The notes beneath the pieces were generated by a model. It saw only the letters and a program-made list of their open reading frames with translations, searched no databases and was not told the DNA's origin. Of a stretch of 40,725 bases of DNA, positions 7,966 to 16,056 are shown piece by piece. This DNA comes from Acholeplasmataceae bacterium. GTDB lineage: Bacteria; Bacillota_I; Bacilli_A; Acholeplasmatales; Acholeplasmataceae. The stretch is from positions 1 to 40,725 of the forward strand of contig RECG01000023.1 of assembly GCA_007692425.1 (NCBI GenBank), read 5' to 3'. Position 1 is the stretch's first letter, and each line of letters starts with the position of its first letter. A program made the translations under genes and the position numbers.

Positions 7966-10900
7966 CTGATTCACCTTCCTTGATGATTTGACGGCGGTTA
8001 ATCAACGCATAGACCGTAGGCACGACCAACAACGTCAGTACGGTGCCGTAGATCAGGCCGCCAATGGCAGTGATGGCCATTGGTTGTAGCAGTTCGGAAC
8101 CTTCGCCATAACCGAATGCCATGGCGATAAGTGCCAGAATGGTGGTCAAAGCCGTCATGAAGATAGGACGCAGACGGGTCTTGCCGGCTTCGACAATGGC
8201 TTCGATCACGGTTTTACCTTGTTCACGGAGCTTGTTGATGTAGTCAATCAGAACAATGCCATTGTTGACGACGATGCCAATCAAGATGATCATGCCCATG
8301 ATAGAGACCAGGCTCAGGAATGAATTGGTGACAAGCAACGCCATCAGTCCTCCGGTAAACGCCAAGGGAATCGTGCCAAGAATGATAAACGGATAGACAA
8401 GCGACTGGAACTGGATGGCCATGACCATGTAGACCAACAGGATGGCGACAAGGGCGGCAAGGACCATTTCTTGGATTGCCGTCATGATTTCTTCGTTTTC
8501 ACCGGTGAATTCAACCAGATAACCCCCACCATGCCGGGTGAAGGACTCGCTGTCAAGATAGGCTTCGACATTGCGGATGACTTCCTGGCTGACCAATGTG
8601 ACGTTTTTGTCTTGGGCAATCTGCCCCGTCACCGTCACATAGCGGTTTGAGCCATCGGTATTGATGGTTGCAAACCCGGTCACACGCGCGACCGAGGTCA
8701 CGCCGGCTTCGGGATTTTCTTTGTCAAACAATGGTGCGAGGCCTGCCAGATAGAGCGCATCAGGACCCACAGGTCCCAACTCCATGACAATCTGGTCATC
8801 AACGATTTTCAAGAAAGGATTGACAATCAACTGGACGGGGTCACCAAAGTTCCAGAACGGTGCGCCTAGCAGGATATTCGGTACATAAATGCTTTCACCG
8901 GTCAATGCCATGTAGTCGTCAATCATCGCCCTGGTTTCAGCATCAAACAGCACGATGCCACCCAGGAAGGTCAGATAATCGCCAAAAATATTAAATTCAA
9001 ATCCGCCACCGAATGTGTCTTGCGGCAAATCGAGACGATAGGTGTTGCCTTCAATCGTGACATCCACACTGCGGACCACGCCAATGGCTTCAAGGTTTTG
9101 ATAAAGCAGACCAAGATTGTTCAAAACATCTTGGCTGGTCAACCCATATGTGATGGCGACATCGCGATTGACCGTGATCTTGACGTTGTCAGGACCTTGG
9201 TTGATACCGTTGTCAGGACGGACGACACCATCGGTCGTCGTCAAAATGTCGGTAAGATCGTTGGCAATGATTTCAAGCGTCTCCAAATCATAACCGCTGA
9301 CTTTGATGGCAATGCCTTGGCTGCCGAACATCGGACCCGTGCTTTGCTGGGTATTCAACCTGACATCAACAATCTGATCGTGGGTCAAGCCAGCAATAAA
9401 CGTCAGGTCAAAACCACGGATCATCCCTTCAATCAGGTCTGCGTTTGCTTGTGTCGAAAGACGTCGATTGCTGACGAGATTGACATTGAAACGAATGTTG
9501 TCTCCGCCCGTCTGAACCATCAGCAAAGCACCAAACATGCCACTTCCGCCAATGCTGGCAGAGACGGTTTCAACATCATCCAAGGCCATCATGGCAACAG
9601 TCAGCGCATCGGTAAATTCCGCCTTGGCACCAAAACTGACATCGTTGGTGGTTTCAATGGTGATGCTGATGGTCCCTTCGTCAGAAGTTGGAATCAAGAT
9701 AAACCCTTTGATATAAACAAGACTGAAAGCGCCGAGCAACAACACCAACACGACTGACAAGGTCAAGGCCTTATGTTTGATGGCAAACAAGACTGATGAT
9801 TCATACCATTTTTTAGCAGTCGTTAGCATGTTGCCATCTGCTTTTCGACTTGATTCGTTCAGATAACGTGATGACATGCTTGGAACAACCGTCAATGCAA
9901 TAATCAAACTGGCGCCAAGCGAATAGGCGATGGTCAATGCCATGCTGATGAACACATCAGCCACCAGACCTTCGATGAACAGGATGGGAACGAAGACGGC
10001 CAAAGTTGTCAATGTCGAGGCCGTGATGGCACCGGCGACTTGTTTGGCGCCGTCAATCGCCGCTTCTATCCTGGTTTTGCCTTCATTGATCATTCTAAAG
10101 ATATTTTCGATGACCACGACCGAATTATCGACAAGCATACCGATCGCCAGCGCTAATCCGCCCATGGAGACCAGATTAAGGCTGACATTGGTGAAATACA
10201 TCAACATGAACGCCGCAATCACCGAAACAGGAATGGCGATGCCGACAATGAGCGTCGGTTTGATATCGCGTAGGAAAACAAAAAGAATGATGATGGCCAA
10301 AAGACCACCGATGATCAGATTGGTCAACACCGAATTGATTGAATCCACGATGAACTCGCCTTGATCCAACAAGACGATATATTCCGCATCGATTTCACTT
10401 TCTTGCGTCACGCGGTCCAAACGGTTCATGATGGCCCTGGTCACTTCCGTGATGGCGACATCCGACTGTTTGGTGAATGAGACTTGAATGCCTTGAATGC
10501 CGTTGATTTTTGAATAAACATTGGTGCTGGCATTGACAAAACGAATCCCGTCATCGACAACCAGGTCCTCCAATGTGATGATGTTGCCGCCTGAAAAGAG
10601 AATCGGCAATGAAGCAATCTCTGAAAGACGACTTGGACGATCACCGAAATATAAGACGCGAATGTCTCCCTCATCAAGGACAACGCCGGCCAAAGCACTG
10701 ACATTTTGTTGTTCAATGATGTCCAAAACGTCTTGATGTGTCAATCCGTGAAGCGCGATTTTCGCATCATCAAGTTTGACTTCAAGTACGATGTCAGCCG
10801 CACCGCCGATGCTGACATCGGCGATACCGGGGATGCTGAGCAGGTCGGTTGTCATGATCTGGTTGATCCACTCAGTGTTTCGAATCAATGCTTCATCATC

Positions 10901-11344
10901 ACTGAGTTCCTCATCATAACTGCGAAACATGGTGACGGTCATGACCGGCAACAAATCTGGTGTGATCCTCAATATGCGGGTGTTTTGCACCCCTGAAGCA
11001 AATGTCGTGTTATTAAGCAGTTCCCGTAATTCGATAATCACGCTATCCATATTGGCGGATTCGGCGAAAGTAATGATTGAAATGGCAAAATTCTCGTTGG
11101 ACATCGAAGTGACCTCGCGGAAATTACCAATCGTCGACACCGCTGATTCAATCTTGCGTGACACTTCGACTTCCAGTTCTTCCGGGCTGGCACCCGGATA
11201 AGGTGTGACCGTGACGACAAAAGGCAGATTGATATCAGGAAACAAGGTCAAAGGAAGTCTGGACACGGAAAAAATGCCCAAGACGATGATGATCAACACA
11301 CCCATCAACACGGTAATGGGTCTTCTAACACTATATTTGCTCAT
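7946..11344 (-). CDS. RND-family efflux transporter (HAE/SwrC-like)
   Basis: Proton-driven exporter of the resistance-nodulation-division superfamily, 1132 residues, with the usual two-fold design: TM1, a large extracellular domain, TM2-6, then TM7, a second large domain and TM8-12. The N-terminus YSVRRPITVLM and the motif GGLALAIGMLVDNSVVVIE in the TM4 region with its conserved aspartate are diagnostic; the second half has IGIVVNNGIVLIDYIN. In Gram-negative bacteria such pumps need a membrane-fusion protein and an outer-membrane channel. Neither is encoded here, as for Bacillus SwrC, which suggests a single-membrane organism. ATG 11344 follows AAGGAG at 6 bases; the longer frame starts with TTG and has no such site. 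It is the first gene of an operon with tetR. Substrate unknown: drugs, detergents or lipopeptides are candidates. Confidence 0.95.
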   Translation of the reverse strand: MSKYSVRRPITVLMGVLIIIVLGIFSVSRLPLTLFPDINLPFVVTVTPYPGASPEELEVEVSRKIESAVSTIGNFREVTSMSNENFAISIITFAESANMDSVIIELRELLNNTTFASGVQNTRILRITPDLLPVMTVTMFRSYDEELSDDEALIRNTEWINQIMTTDLLSIPGIADVSIGGAADIVLEVKLDDAKIALHGLTHQDVLDIIEQQNVSALAGVVLDEGDIRVLYFGDRPSRLSEIASLPILFSGGNIITLEDLVVDDGIRFVNASTNVYSKINGIQGIQVSFTKQSDVAITEVTRAIMNRLDRVTQESEIDAEYIVLLDQGEFIVDSINSVLTNLIIGGLLAIIILFVFLRDIKPTLIVGIAIPVSVIAAFMLMYFTNVSLNLVSMGGLALAIGMLVDNSVVVIENIFRMINEGKTRIEAAIDGAKQVAGAITASTLTTLAVFVPILFIEGLVADVFISMALTIAYSLGASLIIALTVVPSMSSRYLNESSRKADGNMLTTAKKWYESSVLFAIKHKALTLSVVLVLLLGAFSLVYIKGFILIPTSDEGTISITIETTNDVSFGAKAEFTDALTVAMMALDDVETVSASIGGSGMFGALLMVQTGGDNIRFNVNLVSNRRLSTQANADLIEGMIRGFDLTFIAGLTHDQIVDVRLNTQQSTGPMFGSQGIAIKVSGYDLETLEIIANDLTDILTTTDGVVRPDNGINQGPDNVKITVNRDVAITYGLTSQDVLNNLGLLYQNLEAIGVVRSVDVTIEGNTYRLDLPQDTFGGGFEFNIFGDYLTFLGGIVLFDAETRAMIDDYMALTGESIYVPNILLGAPFWNFGDPVQLIVNPFLKIVDDQIVMELGPVGPDALYLAGLAPLFDKENPEAGVTSVARVTGFATINTDGSNRYVTVTGQIAQDKNVTLVSQEVIRNVEAYLDSESFTRHGGGYLVEFTGENEEIMTAIQEMVLAALVAILLVYMVMAIQFQSLVYPFIILGTIPLAFTGGLMALLVTNSFLSLVSIMGMIILIGIVVNNGIVLIDYINKLREQGKTVIEAIVEAGKTRLRPIFMTALTTILALIAMAFGYGEGSELLQPMAITAIGGLIYGTVLTLLVVPTVYALINRRQIIKEGESDADDQA

Positions 11345-11372
11345 AAGATACTCCTTCAATGTAACATAGATC

Positions 11373-11388
11373 CCGACCGAACGGTCGG
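11373..11388. promoter_or_regulatory. TetR operator (perfect 7-bp inverted repeat)
   Basis: CCGACCG-AA-CGGTCGG is a perfect palindrome of two 7-base arms with a 2-base centre, followed by one more CGGT direct repeat (to 11393). GACCGxxCGGTC cores are typical for TetR-family repressors. It sits just downstream of the -10 box, over the expected transcription start, where binding would block initiation. Confidence 0.88.
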
Positions 11389-11401
11389 TCGGTGCAGATT
11401 C

Positions 11402-11430
11402 ATTATAACAAGATGATATCAGCAGGTCAA
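11402..11430 (-). promoter_or_regulatory. Promoter of the RND pump-tetR operon
   Basis: Minus strand: TTGACC (11425-11430), 17-base spacer, TATAAT (11402-11407). The transcription start is expected near 11395, next to the operator. Confidence 0.88.
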
Positions 11431-11440
11431 AGGTTTAGCA

Positions 11441-11470
11441 AAAAAAAAGGAGAAGCAATCAAGCTTCTCC
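11441..11470 (-). terminator. Terminator of tldD-tldE
   Basis: Minus strand: GGAGAAGC (11463-11470), loop of 6, GCTTCTCC (11449-11456), then eight T. The tldE stop codon (11459-11461) is in the loop, so the terminator is built into the end of the gene. Confidence 0.93.
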
Positions 11471-12772
11471 ACCAATCATGAGTGAGCCGACATGAACACT
11501 TGGACTGCCCACGCCGTTCAATGAGAATTTCAGATCCGATCCGATGCCCTGAATATTATTCAACATCTTGAAGAAATTACCTGAGACAACAATCATCTTG
11601 ACCGGGTGGTCGACCTTGCCGTTCTTGATTTTGAATCCACCGGCTTGAAGGCTGAATTCGCCTGAGACGGTTTTGACACCCGCATGCAAGCCCACCAGAT
11701 CAGTAATGTAGAGACCATCTTTGATGTCTTTGATCAAGGTGTTGAAATCCTGATCCATCGGTTCAAGAATGAAATTGGTCGGACGGATGCCGCCACCAAA
11801 ACCGTTACCCGTGGGCTCGGTTTTGAAGATGGAGGCTGTTTTCAAGTTATGCATGAAACCTTTGAAGACACCTTTGTCGACGATGCGGTGTTGGCTGCAA
11901 GCGACACCTTCGTCATCGAAAGGCATTTGGAAATAGGCATCTTCATGCAAGGGGTCATCCACGAAATTGACGATGGGCAGGGCAATCTGTTCACCGACCT
12001 TTTCCTTGAGCGGTGTCAAATTCCGATAGGCGGATTCACCGGAGAAAATCGTGGTGAAGACCATGATGACATCGGCGAACATCTCGTTTGAGAATACGAC
12101 CGGATAAGCGCCGGACGATAATGACTTGCCACCCAGTTTGGAGACGCCTTTGCGAATCGTTTCCGCTGCCATCTCGCGGGCATCGAAATCATCAAAACGT
12201 TTGACCAGCTTGATGTCATAAGAGGTTTTGATGTCTTCATCTTTTTCGAATACGCCGACTGCGTAGGCATATGCAAAGGTATTGGTGCGGGACAGGTTCA
12301 ATCCTTTCGAATTGACGAGCGTCGTGGTCGATGCGGTTTCCTGATAAATCGTGGTCTGTACCTGCTTGCACAATGGATCGTCTAAAATCCCTTGTTCAAG
12401 TGTTTTGAGCAAATCGATTTTATCAGTGACAGGCACGACAGAGAAATCAAATGTTTCAACTTTGACTTCGGGATAAGATGCTGACCCTTCATAAATAATG
12501 GCTGGCTCGACAACCGTCAGCGCTTGCGCATTTTCAATTAGCTGGTCCAATAATCCAGCGACATTGGTGTCTGCCATGTTTTCAAAACGGATCGTCGACA
12601 ATTTGTCTTGGTAAATACCACGGATGGTGACGACTTCGACATCGCTTTGGACATGTTGATCGAGTTTTCCTTGATAGACCGAAAGTTTGAGACTCTGGTC
12701 TCTGACAGCAAATATTTCAAGTGCGGAAATGCCTTTTGCAAGGCCAATTTCCAACCATTTTTCATACATCAT
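11459..12772 (-). CDS. tldE: TldE/PmbA, non-catalytic partner of the TldD metalloprotease
   Basis: The 437-residue protein is the PmbA-type subunit of the TldD/TldE heterodimer, a cytoplasmic protease that in characterised species degrades unfolded peptides and trims leader peptides (microcin B17, CcdA in E. coli). It lacks the HExxxH motif, as expected of TldE, and has the family fold with GGEA at the very end after SPSVHVGSLMIGG. ATG 12772 follows GGAGG at 6 bases. Its start overlaps the tldD stop (ATGA), so the two are coupled in translation and made in equal amounts. No precursor peptide gene is visible next to it. Confidence 0.93.
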   Translation of the reverse strand: MMYEKWLEIGLAKGISALEIFAVRDQSLKLSVYQGKLDQHVQSDVEVVTIRGIYQDKLSTIRFENMADTNVAGLLDQLIENAQALTVVEPAIIYEGSASYPEVKVETFDFSVVPVTDKIDLLKTLEQGILDDPLCKQVQTTIYQETASTTTLVNSKGLNLSRTNTFAYAYAVGVFEKDEDIKTSYDIKLVKRFDDFDAREMAAETIRKGVSKLGGKSLSSGAYPVVFSNEMFADVIMVFTTIFSGESAYRNLTPLKEKVGEQIALPIVNFVDDPLHEDAYFQMPFDDEGVACSQHRIVDKGVFKGFMHNLKTASIFKTEPTGNGFGGGIRPTNFILEPMDQDFNTLIKDIKDGLYITDLVGLHAGVKTVSGEFSLQAGGFKIKNGKVDHPVKMIVVSGNFFKMLNNIQGIGSDLKFSLNGVGSPSVHVGSLMIGGEA

Positions 12773-14154
12773 TTTTGTCCTCCTGACCCACCGACAGTCA
12801 TGCTCGAAACACGAATAGTCGGTTGTCCGACATCGACCGGAACATTACCGGAAAGTGATCCGCACATGCCTTGTCCGAGTTCAAGATTATCGGCGACACG
12901 ATCGATTTTGAACAAGACATCCTTGCCGTGTCCGATCAACATCGCGCCTCGTACGGGCCTGGTCAATTTGCCATCTTCGATCATGTATCCTTCCTGAACG
13001 GCGAAATTGAATTCACCGGTGGCCGGATTGACGGTACCGCCCCCCATCTTCTTGGCGAACAGTCCGTATGATGTCTCCTTGATGATGTCTTCAAAGCGGT
13101 CGTCACCAGCAGCGATGTAGGTTGAATTCATCCGTGATGTCGGTGAGTATTTATAAGACTGGCGACGTCCCGAACCGGTGGGTTCCATCTTCATTTTACG
13201 GGCGTTCCGATAATCAATCAGGTACCCCTTGAGAATGCCGTTCTCAATGAGCAGATTCTTTTGTGTCTGACGACCCTCGTCATCAAAACTCAAACGTCCC
13301 CAGGCTCCCTCGATATCGCCGTCATCATAAGCGGTGACGACATCAGAACCGATCTTCTCACCGAGCTTGCCGACAAAGGGTGACAACCCCTTGGCAACCG
13401 AGGTTGCTTCAAGCGGATGACCACAGGCTTCATGGAAAATGACACCACCGAAGGCGTTATGCAAGACCACCGGCATGACTTGTGAAACCATGTCATCCGC
13501 GTCAAGCAAGGTGATGGCGCTCTCTGCCGTTTCACGGGCGAGTGCTTCAGTATCGATTTCATCAAAAATTTCAAAGCCCATATAACGGCCCGGTCCCTCA
13601 AAGGCTTGTTGCATGTTGCCATTCTCCTGGGCGACCGCCATGAGGACGACGCGGGTATACGTACGGACATCATCCTGATAGACACCGTCGGAATTCGCCA
13701 CCAGGATCTTTTGTTCGTTTTCGATTAATTGGGCGATGGCCTGGACAATTCGTTTGTCGTATTGCTTCATGATATTCGACAACTGTTGCAATGTGGCGGT
13801 CTTCTCAGCGACAGGAACGTCATTCATAGGTTTCTTGACGTTGTAGGCATACGGTTTTGCCTGACCCAGCGGTACTGCTTTTGTTTGCGGGCCGTGGAAC
13901 GAGGCGCGCAAGTTGCTGATCATCTCGTGGAGGTGATCGACATCAATGTTGTTGGTATAGCCATAAACTTCGTCAAGGCCTAACAACAGGCGGATGCCGA
14001 CACCATGGAGATTGTTTCGGTCGATGCTCGTGACTTCGCCGGACAGCACCCTGATGACAGATGCGTTGTTATCTTCTAAAAAGATTTCGGCAAAGTCAGC
14101 ACCTGTTTCCAAAGCATGGTTCAACAGGTTTTGCAATTGTTCTTTTTTTAACAT
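12769..14154 (-). CDS. tldD: TldD, catalytic metalloprotease subunit
   Basis: Zinc protease subunit of the TldD/TldE complex, 461 residues. The active-site motif HEACGH (HExxxH; His241, Glu242, His246) is intact and the C-terminal region has the usual GTVNPATGEFNFAV-type stretch and GGSGGQ tail. I chose ATG 14154 (MLKKEQLQNLL) because AAAGGAGT lies 7 bases upstream and a promoter at 14180-14208 lies just before it; the longer frame to 14208 would begin within that promoter. Operon: tldD then tldE with a 4-base overlap. Targets in this organism are unknown. Confidence 0.95.
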   Translation of the reverse strand: MLKKEQLQNLLNHALETGADFAEIFLEDNNASVIRVLSGEVTSIDRNNLHGVGIRLLLGLDEVYGYTNNIDVDHLHEMISNLRASFHGPQTKAVPLGQAKPYAYNVKKPMNDVPVAEKTATLQQLSNIMKQYDKRIVQAIAQLIENEQKILVANSDGVYQDDVRTYTRVVLMAVAQENGNMQQAFEGPGRYMGFEIFDEIDTEALARETAESAITLLDADDMVSQVMPVVLHNAFGGVIFHEACGHPLEATSVAKGLSPFVGKLGEKIGSDVVTAYDDGDIEGAWGRLSFDDEGRQTQKNLLIENGILKGYLIDYRNARKMKMEPTGSGRRQSYKYSPTSRMNSTYIAAGDDRFEDIIKETSYGLFAKKMGGGTVNPATGEFNFAVQEGYMIEDGKLTRPVRGAMLIGHGKDVLFKIDRVADNLELGQGMCGSLSGNVPVDVGQPTIRVSSMTVGGSGGQK

Positions 14155-14179
14155 GGACAGACTCCTTTCAATTACTTTC

Positions 14180-14208
14180 ATTGTAGTCAAGTATGTCTTC
14201 ATTGTCAA
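14180..14208 (-). promoter_or_regulatory. Promoter of tldD-tldE
   Basis: Minus strand: TTGACA (14203-14208), 17-base spacer, TACAAT (14180-14185), about 25 bases before the tldD start. Confidence 0.85.
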
Positions 14209-14236
14209 CCATTGTCGTTTGGCGGCAAGAAGACAC

Positions 14237-14257
14237 GGAGATGGCTAAGCCATCTCC
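14237..14257 (-). terminator. Hairpin at the end of the ABC exporter operon
   Basis: GGAGATGGC and GCCATCTCC form a perfect 9-bp stem with loop TAA, overlapping the stop codon of the ABC gene. On the minus strand it is followed by GTGTCTTCTTG, not a clean T-run, so it may be a weak terminator or an RNA-end stabiliser. Confidence 0.5.
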
Positions 14258-16056
14258 AGTATTTCCGGTTGTTCTTTTTCTTCGTATTGAAGTTGATATA
14301 AATTGTAATACAAACCCTTCAGTTTGAGCAGTTCCTGATGACTGCCTTGTTCTTTGATTTCGCCTTGTTGCATCAAAATGATCTTGTCACAATGTTGAAT
14401 GGTGGAAAGACGATGGGCGACAATGATCATGGTTGAAATGTTCATCAACTTAGTCAAAGACTCCTGAATGAGTGCTTCGGTTTCACTGTCGATATTGGCA
14501 GTCGCCTCATCGAGAATCATCAACGAGGGTTTATAGACCAACGCCCTGGCAAAGGAAATGAGCTGTCTTTGACCGCTTGAAAAATTGTTGCCACGTTCAA
14601 GGACGACGTGATCATAATTGTCTGACAGGTGATCAATAAAGGTGTTGGCACCGACATATTCGGAAGCGGACTTGACTTCTTCCGGCGTGATGTCTTCGTC
14701 ACGCAGGGTGATGTTTTCACGAATCGTTCCTGAAAACAGGAAGACATCTTGAAGCATCTGACCGATGTGACGGCGGAGTGATGAGCGTTTGATACGGCGG
14801 ATATCAATGCCGTCAATCAGGATTTGTCCCTTCTGAATATCATAATTACGGACAATCAAGGCCAAAATGGTCGTTTTTCCGGATCCGGTGGCACCCACAA
14901 ACGCGACCGTATCGCCGGGTTTGACTTTGAAACTGACACCGCGCAAGACCCATTGATCCGGCAGATAGGCAAACCAGACATCCTTGAATTCGATGGCGCC
15001 CGTGAAAGACTCGAGTTCCATGGCATCATCCTCATCAACGATATCAGGCTTGGTGTCAAGCACATCAAAAATCTTTTCTGCACTGGCAAAGGCGTTTTGC
15101 AGCATGTTAAACTGTTCCGCCAGCTGCTGGATGGGTTCAAAGAAGTTTTCAACATAAAGATAGAAACTGAATAACAACCCGGCCGTAAACGGAATGGCCG
15201 GATTGATGACATCCGCGACACCGACAAACAGGACGATGATCATGCCAAGCATGCCAAACGCGTAAATCGCGGGACGATAAACGCCAAAGACGAGAATTTC
15301 CTGAAGATAACTGTTTCTCAGTTTTTCGCTGCGCTCTCGGAATTCGCCGCGTTTCTTCTCTTCCTGGTTGAAGATTTGTGTAACTTTCATACCGGAAAGA
15401 TTTTCTGATAAGAAAGCGTTCACTTCAGCCACATTCGAGCGCACACGACGATAGGCCATTCTGGAAAACTTGCGAAAAATAATGGTGGCGATCACGACCA
15501 AGGGGAGGGTCGTCATGACGATCAAGGTGATTTTCCAGTTGATGAAGAAGAGAATGATCAAGATGGCCAACATGTAAAAGACATTTCTGATCAGGTTGAC
15601 CGCCACGGATGTGTACATTTCTGACAAGGTGTTCGTATCATTGGTGACGCGGGTGACCAGTTTCCCGACCGGCACTTGGTTGATCTGGCCGATTGACAGG
15701 TTCTGAATGTGGGCAAACACATCTTCCCGCATGGTCACGACAATTTGTTGACCGATCCGTTGAAGCCAGAAAGTCTGGACATACGCGACGAAGTTGGTGA
15801 CAATCAACAAACCCAGGAAAATACCGCCGATGATCAAGATGCGGTCAAGTTTCTCACCGTATTCAAGCGTATCGGTTGTCAAAATGTCAATAATCATCCC
15901 GATCAAAAACGGCGGAAGCAATTGCACAATCAAGGTAATGGCCATTAGAAACAAGGTGAAGAAAAACAGCACCTTGTGCGGTTTTAAATACGCGATTAGA
16001 CGCCTGATGACATCCTTGTCGCTCCGTTCACGGGTGAAATCCTTAAAGTCCTTCAT
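14245..16056 (-). CDS. ABC exporter half-transporter with consensus ATPase site (subunit 2)
   Basis: 603-residue fusion of a six-helix membrane domain (about 25-310) and an ATP-binding domain. Visible motifs: Walker A GATGSGKTT, Q-loop MLQDVFLFSG, signature FSSGQRQLISFARAL, Walker B LMILDEATANID with the catalytic glutamate, and the H-loop IVAHRLST. With the upstream gene it makes a heterodimeric type IV exporter (LmrCD, BmrCD, TM287/288 type) for drugs, lipids or peptides. ATG 16056 (MKDFKDF) follows GGGGTGAAC at 8 bases; the extended frame to 16089 has no such site. It overlaps the partner gene by 14 bases. Confidence 0.93.
   Translation of the reverse strand: MKDFKDFTRERSDKDVIRRLIAYLKPHKVLFFFTLFLMAITLIVQLLPPFLIGMIIDILTTDTLEYGEKLDRILIIGGIFLGLLIVTNFVAYVQTFWLQRIGQQIVVTMREDVFAHIQNLSIGQINQVPVGKLVTRVTNDTNTLSEMYTSVAVNLIRNVFYMLAILIILFFINWKITLIVMTTLPLVVIATIIFRKFSRMAYRRVRSNVAEVNAFLSENLSGMKVTQIFNQEEKKRGEFRERSEKLRNSYLQEILVFGVYRPAIYAFGMLGMIIVLFVGVADVINPAIPFTAGLLFSFYLYVENFFEPIQQLAEQFNMLQNAFASAEKIFDVLDTKPDIVDEDDAMELESFTGAIEFKDVWFAYLPDQWVLRGVSFKVKPGDTVAFVGATGSGKTTILALIVRNYDIQKGQILIDGIDIRRIKRSSLRRHIGQMLQDVFLFSGTIRENITLRDEDITPEEVKSASEYVGANTFIDHLSDNYDHVVLERGNNFSSGQRQLISFARALVYKPSLMILDEATANIDSETEALIQESLTKLMNISTMIIVAHRLSTIQHCDKIILMQQGEIKEQGSHQELLKLKGLYYNLYQLQYEEKEQPEILEMA

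Noticed and set aside
9020-9757. 245-codon open frame on the plus strand opposite the RND pump
   Set aside because: It lies wholly inside the RND gene, whose motifs are intact, and its translation has no recognisable domain. It is an antisense shadow.
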